DNA of 52,001 nucleotides from CAXRBC01 sp041158045 (GTDB lineage Bacteria > Actinomycetota > Acidimicrobiia > Acidimicrobiales > Ilumatobacteraceae), in the NCBI GenBank assembly GCA_041158045.1, contig JBEBCD010000039.1, positions 1-52,001 on the forward strand. The letters are read 5' to 3'. Made by a program: the position numbers and the translations under genes. Below the pieces are notes generated by a model. The model saw only the letters and a program-made list of their open reading frames with translations. It did no database searches and had not been told where the DNA came from. Shown here one piece after another: positions 8,838-17,884 of the stretch (within the stretch, counting starts at the first letter, position 1; each line of letters starts with the position of its first letter).

Positions 8838-11179
8838 GGCGCCGCCTCGATCCGCACGTCCACCACGTCGCGCGCGCCGGCGAGCAGCGGCTCCAGGCCC
8901 GCCCCGCGCAGCGCGGGCACCCACGCGCTGCCCCGTGCGACGCCGGCGTCCGCGCGCACCGGCAGCGCGATCGTGACGTCGCCGACTCCCACGCGGACCG
9001 GCGCACCCTCGGCGACACCGACGCGGGCGAGGTCGGTCGGGTGCAGCACGATCTCGGCGGGTCGCGCGAGCGTCGCGAGCGACGGGCTGCGCCGCGTGGC
9101 GATCGCCCCGTCCCAGAGCGTCCGCGAGACGACGAGCCGGTAGTTGTACCCGTTGCGATCGCGGGCCGCGGCGCCGGCGCGCGGCGCGGGCAGCGGCGCG
9201 GGCCGCACGGTGAGGACGCCCTCGCCGCGCGTGGCGCGGGGGTCGGCGGCGGGCGCGAACGCCGGGACGCGGGACGCCATCGCGGCGCGCACCCCCGCGA
9301 GCGTGCCGAAGCCGAGGTCGTGACCGAGGGCGGCGGCGAGCTCGGCTGCGACCATCCAGTCGGCGCGCGCGGTGCCGCGGGGGACGATCTTCTGCGCGAC
9401 GTCGCTCACGCGTCCCTCGACGTTGGTCGTCGTGCCCGACTTCTCCCCGTGGATCGCGGCGGGCAGCAGCACGTGGGCGCCGGTGTTGGAGTCGTGGAGG
9501 AACGCGTCGACGCTCGCGACGTGCGGCACGCGGGCGATCGCGCGGCGGGCCAGGTCGGCGTCCGGCGAGTCGGCGACGGGGTCGGCGCCCAGCAACACGA
9601 GCACGTCGATCGCGCCGTCGGCGGCAGCCTCGAGGATCGCGGGCGTCGCGTCGGAGGATGCCGCCGGGGAGAGGCCCGCGGTGAGCGCCCCGCGCACGTT
9701 GCCACGGCGCATCGTGGGCAGCACGCGCGCACCGGGCGCGGCCGCGAGCACCGCGCCGACGGCCTCCATCGTCCAGCGCTCGTCCTCCGCGAGGTTGCCG
9801 CGGCCGACGACGACGGCCACCTCGCCCGCGGCGAGCTGCGCCGCCACCTCGGGCTCGGCGAGCAGCGCGGCGACCGCGCGGGCCTGCATGCCCGGCTCGT
9901 GGGTGACGGCGCGCCACGCGTACGGCGTGAGGCCGGTGGCGCGCGGCGTGCACTCGACGAGCCGGCTGCGGCGCGTCTGCGCCGCGTGGCGCACGCGCAG
10001 GTGGAGCACCGGCAGCTCCTCCTTGAGATCGGGGCCGAGCAGCACGATGGTGCGTGCGCGGCAGACGTCGTCGATCGTCGCCTGCGGGAGCGCGAGGACC
10101 TCGGGCGGCAGTCCGTCGCCCATGCGGGGGTCGCGACGCGTCACGCCGAGCGCGTCGGCGAGCGCCGCCCACGCGAAGGCGTCCTCGTTGGTCCCGCGGG
10201 CGCCGCCGAGGATCGCGACGCGGGAGGGGTCGGTCGCGCGGATCGCCGCGGCCGTCGTCGCGATCGCCTCGGACCAGGACGCGGGACGCGTCACGCCGCC
10301 CGTACGGACGGCGGGTGCGGCGAGCCGGTCCGGGGCGTTGACCGCCTCGAAGGAGAACCGGCCGCGGTCGCAGAGCCAGCCCCAGTTGACCGCGTCGACG
10401 TCGACGCCCTGGAGGCGCACGAGCTCGTTGCGGCTGCTCTGGACGACCACGCGACAGCCGACGGCACAGGTCGTGCAGGTGCTCTCGACCTGCTCGAGGT
10501 CCCACGGGCGGGCCTTGAAGCGGTACGGCGTGGCCGTGAGCGCGCCGACCGGGCAGATCTGCACCGTGTTGCCCGAGAAGTACGACGCGAAGGGTTCGTC
10601 GGGGAAGGTCATGACCTGCGTCGCGTTGCCGCGGCTCGTGAAGGAGATGAGCGGGTCGCCCGCGACCTCGTCGGCGAAGCGCGTGCAGCGGTCGCAGAGG
10701 ATGCAGCGCTCGCGGTCGAGCAGGACGAGGTCGCTGATCGGGATCGGCTTCTCGTAGTGGCGCTTCTCCTCGACGAAGCGGCTCTCGCCCGGCCCGTGGC
10801 TGAACGCCTGGTCCTGGAGCGGGCACTCGCCGCCCTTGTCGCAGACCGGGCAGTCGAGCGGGTGGTTGGCCAGCAGCAGCTCGAGGACGCCCTCCTGCGC
10901 GCGCTTCACCTGCGGCGTGTCGGTGCGCACGACCTGGCCCTCCGCGACCGGCGTCATGCACGACACGACCATCGCGGGACCGCGCGGCGTGTCGACCTCG
11001 ACGATGCATTGACGGCACATGCCGACGGGACTCATGCGCGGGTGCCAGCAGAAGTGCGGCACGTGCGCGCCGGCGTCGGCGCACGCGGCGATCACCAGCT
11101 GCCCGGGACGCGCCTCGTGGGCGCGCCCGTCGATCGTGATCGGGACCACGGTCGCGGCGGGTCGGGCGACGTCGGTCAT
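8834..11179 (-). CDS. nuoG: NADH-quinone oxidoreductase subunit G
   Basis: 781 residues from ATG 11179, overlapping the nuoF stop by ATGA. The large peripheral iron-sulfur subunit. The N-terminal ferredoxin domain shows HFCWHPRMSPVGMCRQC for the [2Fe-2S] cluster. Further cluster ligands are HPLDCPVCDKGGECPLQD, CILCDRCTRF and STCTTCAVGC. The remaining 500 residues are a molybdopterin-oxidoreductase-like domain with no sign of a cofactor role here, ending in a molydop-binding-like beta domain (VRPAPLPAP to RIEAAP). Confidence 0.95.
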   Translation of the reverse strand: MTDVARPAATVVPITIDGRAHEARPGQLVIAACADAGAHVPHFCWHPRMSPVGMCRQCIVEVDTPRGPAMVVSCMTPVAEGQVVRTDTPQVKRAQEGVLELLLANHPLDCPVCDKGGECPLQDQAFSHGPGESRFVEEKRHYEKPIPISDLVLLDRERCILCDRCTRFADEVAGDPLISFTSRGNATQVMTFPDEPFASYFSGNTVQICPVGALTATPYRFKARPWDLEQVESTCTTCAVGCRVVVQSSRNELVRLQGVDVDAVNWGWLCDRGRFSFEAVNAPDRLAAPAVRTGGVTRPASWSEAIATTAAAIRATDPSRVAILGGARGTNEDAFAWAALADALGVTRRDPRMGDGLPPEVLALPQATIDDVCRARTIVLLGPDLKEELPVLHLRVRHAAQTRRSRLVECTPRATGLTPYAWRAVTHEPGMQARAVAALLAEPEVAAQLAAGEVAVVVGRGNLAEDERWTMEAVGAVLAAAPGARVLPTMRRGNVRGALTAGLSPAASSDATPAILEAAADGAIDVLVLLGADPVADSPDADLARRAIARVPHVASVDAFLHDSNTGAHVLLPAAIHGEKSGTTTNVEGRVSDVAQKIVPRGTARADWMVAAELAAALGHDLGFGTLAGVRAAMASRVPAFAPAADPRATRGEGVLTVRPAPLPAPRAGAAARDRNGYNYRLVVSRTLWDGAIATRRSPSLATLARPAEIVLHPTDLARVGVAEGAPVRVGVGDVTIALPVRADAGVARGSAWVPALRGAGLEPLLAGARDVVDVRIEAAP

Positions 11180-12537
11180 CGCGCCCCCGCCGTCGCGCGG
11201 GCGAAGGGCGACGTCACGCCGTCGATCGGTCGGCCGTGCGCGACGTAGTGCTCGAACTCGGGGCGGAAGCGGCGGACCGCGGACGCGATGGGCGAGACCG
11301 CCGACGGCCCGAGCGGGCAGATGGTCGTCTGGCGCGGCGGCCAGGCGATGCCGGGGCTGATCGACTCCGAGACGTCGAAGAGCAGGTCGACGTCCTCGGG
11401 GCGGCCGTGGCCGTCGAGCATCCGCTTGAGGATCTTCTCGAGCCAGTTGGTCCCCTCGCGACAGGGCGTGCACTTGCCGCACGACTCGCGCGCGAAGAAG
11501 CGCACGATGCGCCAGCAGGCGGCGACCATGTCGGTGGTCTGGTCCATGACGACGATCGCGCCGGAGCCGAGCATCGAGCCCGCCTTGTCGACCGTCGGCT
11601 TGTCGAGCGGCACGTCGAGGTGCTCGTCGAAGAACCACATGGCCGACGCGCCGCCGGGGATGAAGGCCTTCACGCGACCGCCGCCGCGGATGCCGCCGCA
11701 GTACTCGGGGGCCTCGAAGAGCATGCGGAACGTCGTCGTCCCGTTGGGTACCTCGAAGACCCCGGGCCGCTCGACGTGGCCCGACACGGCGAACATGCGC
11801 ATGCCGCTCGAGGTGGCGGCCCCGTGCTGCTTGAACGTCGCGCCGCCCTCGCCCACGATGTACGGCAGGTTGGACAGCGTCTCGACGTTGTTGACGATCG
11901 TCGGCTGCATGTAGAGACCCTTCACGGCCGGGAAGAACGGCGGCTTGAGCCGCGGCATGCCGCGCTCGCCCTCGAGCGACTCGATGAGCGCGGTCTCCTC
12001 GCCCACGATGTAGGCGCCGGCGCCCCACGTGAGCGTGACGTCGACCGAGAAGTCGGTGCCGCAGATGCGCCGGCCGACCATGCCGTGCGCATACGCGTCG
12101 TTGATCGCCGCGGCCAGCCGCTCCTGCGCGAGCGCCATCTCGCCGCGGACGTAGAGGAACGCCTGCGCGGCGCCGAGCGCGTAGCAGGCGAGCACGATGC
12201 CCTCGACGAGCTGGTGCGGGTCGCGCTCCATGAGGAGGCGGTCCTTGTAGGTACCGGGCTCGCTCTCGTCGCCGTTGACGACGAGGTACCGCGGGTGCAC
12301 GTCGGCCGGCAGGAAGCCCCACTTGGCACCCGCGGGGAAGCCGGCGCCGCCGCGGCCCTGGAGCTCGGCGGCCTTGACCTCGTCGTGCACCTGCGCGGGC
12401 GTCATCGACGTGACGGCCCTGCGGAGCGCGGCGTAGCCGCCCGTGCGCACGTAGCCGTCGTAGGTGTGGCCGTCGGCGACGTCGAACCGCGACGTGACGA
12501 CGCGGGGCCCGGTGGGCACGGTGCCGGCGGCGATCAT
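11176..12537 (-). CDS. nuoF: NADH-quinone oxidoreductase subunit F (NADH/FMN subunit)
   Basis: 453 residues from ATG 12537, overlapping the nuoE stop. It oxidises NADH at FMN and passes electrons to cluster N3. FMN site GRGGAGFPAGAKWGF near residue 67; NADH-binding segment GAGAYIVGEETALIESLEG; N3 ligands SCGKCTPCREG plus a distal Cys in ICPLGPSA. Because this is a NADH-binding NuoF, the enzyme is a full 14-subunit NADH dehydrogenase rather than a ferredoxin-dependent 11-subunit form. Confidence 0.97.
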   Translation of the reverse strand: MIAAGTVPTGPRVVTSRFDVADGHTYDGYVRTGGYAALRRAVTSMTPAQVHDEVKAAELQGRGGAGFPAGAKWGFLPADVHPRYLVVNGDESEPGTYKDRLLMERDPHQLVEGIVLACYALGAAQAFLYVRGEMALAQERLAAAINDAYAHGMVGRRICGTDFSVDVTLTWGAGAYIVGEETALIESLEGERGMPRLKPPFFPAVKGLYMQPTIVNNVETLSNLPYIVGEGGATFKQHGAATSSGMRMFAVSGHVERPGVFEVPNGTTTFRMLFEAPEYCGGIRGGGRVKAFIPGGASAMWFFDEHLDVPLDKPTVDKAGSMLGSGAIVVMDQTTDMVAACWRIVRFFARESCGKCTPCREGTNWLEKILKRMLDGHGRPEDVDLLFDVSESISPGIAWPPRQTTICPLGPSAVSPIASAVRRFRPEFEHYVAHGRPIDGVTSPFARATAGAR

Positions 12538-13121
12538 CGCGCGTCCACCGCGGCCTGCGCCTCGATCCCCCGGTTGGACCACGCCTCGGTGCGCTCCTGG
12601 CGCACGCGCGCGAGCGTGCCGTGCGCGGGGATCTCGTCGGCGAGGCGGCCGGCCCGCAGGTCGTCGACGAGCCGGTCGAAGTCCTCGTGGGTCACGCGGG
12701 TGCGGTACCGGTAGTTGACCTGCAGGGCGGGCGCCTCCGTGCATGCCGCGATGCACTCGACGTCCTCGAGGGTGAACGCGCCGTCCTCCGTGGTGCCACC
12801 CGCGCGGACGCCGAGGCGCTCCTCGGCGTGGCGGAGCAGGTCCCAGCCGCCGACCAGCTGGCACGAGATGTTGGTGCAGACGTTGATGCACCACGTGCCG
12901 ACCGGGTGGAACTTGAACATCTCGTAGAAGCTCGCGGTGCCGTAGACGTCGGCGGGCGTGACGCCCACCAGCTCGGCGATGTGCGCCATCGCCTCGGTGG
13001 TGACCCAGCCGTCCTGCTCCTGCGCGAGGTGGAGCAGCGGGATGACCGCCGACTTGGGCCGCGGGAAGCGCGCGATGACGTCCCGGGCGACGCGGAGACG
13101 CTCGTCGTCGAGGCGGCTCAC
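12534..13121 (-). CDS. nuoE: NADH-quinone oxidoreductase subunit E
   Basis: 195 residues from GTG 13121, overlapping the nuoD stop by GTGA. A thioredoxin-like [2Fe-2S] subunit (cluster N1a). Ligands fit the pattern CTNISC followed by CIAACTEAP. The N-terminal helical part (KSAVIPLLHLAQEQDGWV) is a standard NuoE signature. The C-terminal extension of about 35 residues beyond the fold is variable. Confidence 0.95.
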   Translation of the reverse strand: MSRLDDERLRVARDVIARFPRPKSAVIPLLHLAQEQDGWVTTEAMAHIAELVGVTPADVYGTASFYEMFKFHPVGTWCINVCTNISCQLVGGWDLLRHAEERLGVRAGGTTEDGAFTLEDVECIAACTEAPALQVNYRYRTRVTHEDFDRLVDDLRAGRLADEIPAHGTLARVRQERTEAWSNRGIEAQAAVDAR

Positions 13122-14488
13122 CGGTCCACCTCCCCCAGCACGGGGTCGACGCTCGAGATGACCGCGACCGCGTCGGCCACGAGCCCGCCGCGCATCATGT
13201 GCGGCAGGCACTGGATGTTGACGAAGCTCGGGGCGCGCACGTGCATGCGGTACGGGCGCGACGTGCCGTCGCTCGCGATGTAGCAGCCGATCTCGCCGCG
13301 CGGTCCCTCGATGGCGACGTACGCCTCGCCCTCGGGGACCTTGAAGCCCTCGGTGAAGAGCTTGAAGTGGTGGATGAGCGCCTCCATCGACTCGTCGATG
13401 CGCCCGCGCGGCGGGGGCGTGACCTTCTTGTCCTGGATGCGCCAGTCGCCACCCGGCATGCGGTCGAGGACCTGTCGCACGATGTGCATGGACTCGCGGA
13501 TCTCCTGGAGGCGGATCGAGTACCGGTCGTAGGCGTCGCCGAAGGCGCCGACGACGACGTCGAACTCGACGTCCTCGTAGCGCAGGTACGGCATGGCGCG
13601 ACGCAGGTCCCAGTCGAGGCCGGTGCTGCGCAGGATCGGGCCGGTCGCGCCGAGCGCGAGGGCCTCCTCGCGCGTGATGACGCCGACGCCCTGCAGGCGC
13701 TCCCGCCAGATCGGCTGACCGGTCATCAGCACCTCGTACTCCCCGAGCCGCGGCGGCAGGTCCTCGAGCAGCGCGAGCACGTCGTCGCGCCAGCCCGGCG
13801 GCAGGTCGGCGGCCACGCCGCCGGGACGGATGAAGTGGTGGTTCATCCGCAGGCCGGTGACCTTCTGGAAGAACCGCAGCACGTCCTCGCGCTCGCGCCA
13901 GCCGTACAGCATCATCGACACCGCGCCGATGTCCATGCCATTGGTGGCGAGGAAGAGCAGGTGGCTGCTGATCCGGTTGAGCTCCGAGAGGAGCATGCGG
14001 ATCCACGTGGCGCGCGCCGGCACGTCGCCGTCGATGCCGAGGAGCCGCTCCACGGTGAGCGAGAAGACGAGCTCGTTGTTGAGCGGCGACGCGTAGTCCA
14101 TGCGCGTGACGTTGGTGCCGCCCTGCACGTAGGTGAGGGACTCGCCCGTCTTCTCCATGCCGGTGTGCAGGTAGCCGATGACCGGCTTGCACCGCAGCAC
14201 GGTCTCGCCCTGCAGCTCGAGCATGAGGCGCAGCACGCCGTGCGTGCTGGGGTGCTGCGGCCCCATGTTGATGATCATCGTCTGGTCCTCGCGCACGTCC
14301 GCCGGGTCGACGGCCAGCGCCGCGACCTCGGCCTCGCTCATGCGCAGCACCGCGCCCGACTCGCGCATCACCTCCGCGCGCGAGCCGTCGCCGCGCGCGC
14401 CCATCTCCTGCGCGCCCTCGGCGGTGCCCGCCGCGACGGTGCGGGGCGTCGTCGCGGTCGCCGCCGCGCGGTCGTCGAGCGCCGTCAC
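13118..14488 (-). CDS. nuoD: NADH-quinone oxidoreductase subunit D
   Basis: 456 residues from GTG 14488, overlapping the nuoC stop by GTGA. The 49-kDa-type subunit that lines the quinone pocket. Signatures: NMGPQHPSTHGVLRL near residue 76, MDYASPLNNELVFSLTVERL, and EGFKVPEGEAYVAIEGPRGE near the C-terminus. The first 70 residues are an Ala/Thr/Glu-rich extension not seen in most homologues. An internal start nearer to DQTMIINMGPQ is possible, but the GTGA overlap favours the long form. Confidence 0.95.
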   Translation of the reverse strand: MTALDDRAAATATTPRTVAAGTAEGAQEMGARGDGSRAEVMRESGAVLRMSEAEVAALAVDPADVREDQTMIINMGPQHPSTHGVLRLMLELQGETVLRCKPVIGYLHTGMEKTGESLTYVQGGTNVTRMDYASPLNNELVFSLTVERLLGIDGDVPARATWIRMLLSELNRISSHLLFLATNGMDIGAVSMMLYGWREREDVLRFFQKVTGLRMNHHFIRPGGVAADLPPGWRDDVLALLEDLPPRLGEYEVLMTGQPIWRERLQGVGVITREEALALGATGPILRSTGLDWDLRRAMPYLRYEDVEFDVVVGAFGDAYDRYSIRLQEIRESMHIVRQVLDRMPGGDWRIQDKKVTPPPRGRIDESMEALIHHFKLFTEGFKVPEGEAYVAIEGPRGEIGCYIASDGTSRPYRMHVRAPSFVNIQCLPHMMRGGLVADAVAVISSVDPVLGEVDR

Positions 14489-14934
14489 GACGGCGCTCCC
14501 TTGAACTGCACGGGGATCTGGCCCTGCGCGTAGTCCTTGCGCAGCGGATGGCCCTCCCAGTCCTCGGGCATCAGGATCCGGGTGAGGTCGGGGTGCCCGT
14601 CGAAGGCGATGCCGAACATGTCCCACACCTCGCGCTCCATCGCCTCGGTGCCCGGGTAGACGTCGTAGGCCGACGCCAGGCGCGCGTCGGACTCGGGCAC
14701 CTGCACGCGCAGGCGCGCGCGGCGTCGGCCCGAGACCGACAGCAGGTTGGCCACGACCTCGAAACGCTCCGCGACCACGCCCTCGGGCAGCGCGCGCCCC
14801 GGGTGCGTGAGGTAGTCGACGGCGGTGAGGTCCGCGCAGATCTCGAAGCCCTCCTCGCGGGCGGCGCGCAGCGTGGCGAGCCACTCGCCGCGGGCCACGT
14901 GCCGGACGTCGTCGCCCGCGCGGGACGCGCTCAC
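14485..14934 (-). CDS. nuoC: NADH-quinone oxidoreductase subunit C
   Basis: 149 residues from GTG 14934, overlapping the nuoB stop. The 30-kDa-type subunit that packs against NuoD. Family signature MEREVWDMFGIAFDGHPDLT and PEDWEGHPLRKDY. It is on the short side for the family but contains the complete fold. Confidence 0.94.
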   Translation of the reverse strand: MSASRAGDDVRHVARGEWLATLRAAREEGFEICADLTAVDYLTHPGRALPEGVVAERFEVVANLLSVSGRRRARLRVQVPESDARLASAYDVYPGTEAMEREVWDMFGIAFDGHPDLTRILMPEDWEGHPLRKDYAQGQIPVQFKGAPS

Positions 14935-15521
14935 CGCGGGGCCGTCCCGATCGAGACCGGCGTGGTCGCGCCGGCGGGGATCTCCTGGACGTGCACGCCG
15001 GCGCCCGCGCCGCTCGCGGCGCGGCGGCGCATGATCTCGCCGTCCTCGATGAGTTGGTGCAGCGTCTCGATCGCGTGGATGAGCGTCTCGGGGGTCGGCG
15101 GGCAGCCGGGGGCGTAGACGTCGACGGGCACGACCTGGTCGACGCCCTGGACGATCGCGTAGTTGTTGAACATCCCGCCGCTGCTCGCGCAGACGCCCAT
15201 GCTGATGACCCACTTGGGCTCGGCCATCTGGTCGTACACCTGGCGGAGGACCGGCGCCATCTTCTGGCTCACGCGGCCCGCGACGATCATGATGTCGGCC
15301 TGGCGCGGGGACGCGCGGAAGACCTCCATGCCGAAGCGCGCGAGGTCGTAGTGCGCGGCGCCGGTGCCCATCATCTCGATGGCGCAGCAGGCGAGGCCGA
15401 AGGTGGCACCCCAGCTGGAGCGGGACCGCGACCACTTCACGAGGTCCTCGATGCGACCCGTCAGGAAGTTGTGCTGGATGCCGCCGAGGCCGTCGTCCAT
15501 CACGCCGCGCACGACGCCCAT
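14931..15521 (-). CDS. nuoB: NADH-quinone oxidoreductase subunit B
   Basis: 196 residues from ATG 15521, sharing one base with the nuoA stop. Carries cluster N2, the last iron-sulfur centre before quinone. Ligands are the adjacent Cys pair in LACCAIEMM, then GVCASSGGMF and YAPGCPPTPE. It begins at an ATG four codons after the conserved operon junction; a Met eight codons in (MDDGLGG) is a less likely start. Confidence 0.96.
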   Translation of the reverse strand: MGVVRGVMDDGLGGIQHNFLTGRIEDLVKWSRSRSSWGATFGLACCAIEMMGTGAAHYDLARFGMEVFRASPRQADIMIVAGRVSQKMAPVLRQVYDQMAEPKWVISMGVCASSGGMFNNYAIVQGVDQVVPVDVYAPGCPPTPETLIHAIETLHQLIEDGEIMRRRAASGAGAGVHVQEIPAGATTPVSIGTAPR

Positions 15522-16012
15522 CACGACACCCCCACCGGCTCCCGTGGGGCCGCCGGCTCGAGCGCGCGCTCGCGGCCGTCGAGGCCGACGAGGCGCACGC
15601 CGCGGGCATCGGGCGCGGTCGCCGCGACGCGCGCCACCGGCGCGCGTCGCGCCTTGCCCGGACCCCAGTCGAGGGCGCCGCGGGCGACGACGTAGACGAA
15701 CGCGAGGAAGAAGACGCCGCCGAACGCGACGAACTCCCAGAAGCCGAACGCCCCGAGCTCGCCGGCCGCCAGCGCGTACGGGTAGGCGAACACGATCTCG
15801 ATGTCGAACATGATGAAGAGCATCGCGACGACGTAGAACGACACGGGGAACCGCTCGGGCGCCTCGCGGCTCGGGACGATGCCGCACTCGTAGGGGGCGG
15901 ACTTCGCGGAGTGGGGCCGTCGCGGTGCGAGCAGTCGCGAGGCGACGAGCGAGAGCGCGCCGAAGACGATGGCGAGCACCGCCAGCACGACGATCGGCAG
16001 GTACTGGCCCAC
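15521..16012 (-). CDS. nuoA: NADH-quinone oxidoreductase subunit A
   Basis: 163 residues from GTG 16012. A three-helix membrane subunit; the signature YECGIVPSREAPERFPVSFY is in the loop that contacts the quinone site, and DIEIVFAYPYA carries the conserved acidic residues. The C-terminal tail of about 45 residues (RRAPVARVAATAPD...) is longer than usual and hydrophilic. It begins 11 bases after the stop of the preceding unknown membrane protein. Confidence 0.95.
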   Translation of the reverse strand: MGQYLPIVVLAVLAIVFGALSLVASRLLAPRRPHSAKSAPYECGIVPSREAPERFPVSFYVVAMLFIMFDIEIVFAYPYALAAGELGAFGFWEFVAFGGVFFLAFVYVVARGALDWGPGKARRAPVARVAATAPDARGVRLVGLDGRERALEPAAPREPVGVS

Positions 16013-16023
16013 GGCCCGACCGC

Positions 16024-16854
16024 CTAGACCTTCGCCGGGATCCGCTCCCCGAGGTGCGCGCGGAGCGTGAGGTCGCGACGGTGGAGGACCCAGCACAGCG
16101 CGAGGAAGATGACCGTCGATCCGAGGGTGATGAGCATGGCGGGCTGGCGCTTGTTGCCCATGTCGCGGAGCATGTAGACGTAGCGGCGGGGCTGCGACTC
16201 GTCGATCTTCGGTCGCGCGGGGGCGCGGCCGGGCTCGACGCGCTGCGGCACCACCGGCGCCACCTCGACGAGCGCGTGGTGCGGCGTGTGGAAGAACGCG
16301 ACGAAGTCGAGCGACTCGTTGATCTTGGGGAAGCGGTCGCCGCCGCGGTCGTACACCGCGACCGACACGTAGTCGCCGGCGGCGAACTCCTCGGCCTCGT
16401 TCTGGAGGATCGCGTCGGACGACGCGACGGCCTGGCCGCGGCGCGGGTCGGACTCGGCGAGGAGGATCCAGCCCTCGGACTCGAGCGCGTCGGCGACCGC
16501 GGCGGCGTCTGCGACGGTGTCGCCCGTGGTGGTCACGGAGCGCTCGACGACCTCGGCCTCGGGGAGCAGCGCGCCGTCGCGGATGATCGCCGCGGGCTCG
16601 GCGGGGAGCCACGTGGGCTCGCGGCCCTTGAGGCCGATCCCGTAGGTCCACCAGATCGCGCCCATCGTCGCCATCCATCCGAAGAGGCCGGCGAGCACGA
16701 CGAGGAAGCCGAGGCGGGCGCCGAGGTTGGTCCCCGCGATGAGGTACACGGTGCCGACGAAGATGATCACCGAGAGGAAGAAGACGACCCAGCCGCGGAT
16801 CTCGGGCTGCCAGCCGACGGCGAGCACGGACGTCCAGGTCGCGGCGGCGCCCAC
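16024..16854 (-). CDS. Membrane protein of unknown function between bc complex and complex I genes
   Basis: 276 residues from GTG 16854, one base after the cytochrome c stop. Two N-terminal membrane helices (about residues 20-38 and 46-66), an exposed central domain of about 165 residues with no cysteine or CxxCH motif, and one C-terminal helix (about 238-256) ending in a short basic tail. I do not recognise a family. Its position, locked between the cytochrome bc genes and nuoA by near-zero spacing, implies constant co-expression with both complexes. An accessory or assembly subunit of either complex is the simplest inference. Confidence 0.85.
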   Translation of the reverse strand: MGAAATWTSVLAVGWQPEIRGWVVFFLSVIIFVGTVYLIAGTNLGARLGFLVVLAGLFGWMATMGAIWWTYGIGLKGREPTWLPAEPAAIIRDGALLPEAEVVERSVTTTGDTVADAAAVADALESEGWILLAESDPRRGQAVASSDAILQNEAEEFAAGDYVSVAVYDRGGDRFPKINESLDFVAFFHTPHHALVEVAPVVPQRVEPGRAPARPKIDESQPRRYVYMLRDMGNKRQPAMLITLGSTVIFLALCWVLHRRDLTLRAHLGERIPAKV

Positions 16855-16855
16855 G

Positions 16856-17884
16856 TCACAGCCCCCGCACGTAGTCGATGATGGCCTCGATCTGATCCTC
16901 GGTGAGCATCGCGCCGAAGCCGGGCATGCGGCCCGAGCCCTGACCCTGCGCGCCGTAGCGCTTGCCGAGCTCGCTGCCCTGGGTGATGAACTGGATCATC
17001 TCCTCGCGGTCGGGGAACTGGCGCACCGTGCTGCCGCCCGTGAGGTTGGGCCCGAGCGCGCCGCCGCCGGTGGTCTGCGGGTCGCCGTACGACCAGCCCT
17101 TGGTGTGGCAGCGCGCGCACGAGTAGGCGCCGCCGGCGAGGTCGAGATTGAACAACGCCTCGCCGAGCGTCGCGTAGGTGCCGGCGGCGACGAGCCGCTC
17201 GGCCTCCGCCTGGATCTCGGCTTGGCGCTCCTCGGGCAGCGTGCCGGCCTCGCTGCGCGGCGTCTCCACGGAGTGGAGGTACGTGATGAGCGTCTCGATC
17301 TGCTGCTCGTTGAGCGGACCGCCGCCGACGAGTCCCCACGCCGACATCGGCGAGAACGGCCGGCCGTACTCGAGGATGTAGCGGACCTCGGAGTCGCTGT
17401 AGCGGTAGAAGACGGTGTTGATCGCGGGGGCCTTCCAGTTGACCTGGCGGACCTCGCCCGTCTTCGGGTCGGTGACGGCGTAGGCCGCGACGCCGCCCGC
17501 GCCGTTCATGCCGCCGTGGCAACCGGCGCAGTTGAAGCCGCCTTCGGCGGTCGGGCGGAAGAGGTTGCCTCCCCAGGTCTCGAACTTGTGCTCGAACTCG
17601 CGCTCGGCACCGACCATGCGGCCCGGCTCGAGGATCCAGTACAGCGGGAGCGCGACCGTGACGACGGCGAGGAACGCGAGGCCGAGGAGCTGCGTGCGCT
17701 CGAGCTTGCGACCCTCGAGCGTCTCGTCGTCGTAGTACGCCTTGCGGTTGGCCGCGAGGGTGATCTCCGAGCCGATCTCGCGGCGGGACTCGCGCAGGTT
17801 GCTCGCCGCGTAGACGATCCAACCGACGACCGAGACGACGAGGATGATCCACGCGATCGTCGTGGTCGTGTCGGCGAGGAGCAT
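16856..17884 (-). CDS. Diheme cytochrome c subunit of the menaquinol:cytochrome c reductase
   Basis: 342 residues from ATG 17884, sharing one base with the Rieske stop. Two membrane helices near the N-terminus (about 11-28 and 66-84), then two heme c domains outside the membrane with CAGCH at 119-123 and CARCH at 256-260. Possible axial Met residues occur in PFSPMSAWG and RMPGFGAML. It passes electrons from the Rieske centre to the terminal oxidase, as the diheme QcrC does in other actinobacteria. The arrangement (two N-terminal helices, no C-terminal anchor) differs from mycobacterial QcrC, so the symbol is left open. Confidence 0.88.
   Translation of the reverse strand: MLLADTTTTIAWIILVVSVVGWIVYAASNLRESRREIGSEITLAANRKAYYDDETLEGRKLERTQLLGLAFLAVVTVALPLYWILEPGRMVGAEREFEHKFETWGGNLFRPTAEGGFNCAGCHGGMNGAGGVAAYAVTDPKTGEVRQVNWKAPAINTVFYRYSDSEVRYILEYGRPFSPMSAWGLVGGGPLNEQQIETLITYLHSVETPRSEAGTLPEERQAEIQAEAERLVAAGTYATLGEALFNLDLAGGAYSCARCHTKGWSYGDPQTTGGGALGPNLTGGSTVRQFPDREEMIQFITQGSELGKRYGAQGQGSGRMPGFGAMLTEDQIEAIIDYVRGL

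Noticed and set aside
9041..11248. 735-residue plus-strand frame opposite nuoG
   Set aside because: Low-complexity charged sequence with no motif; nuoG on the other strand explains the DNA fully.
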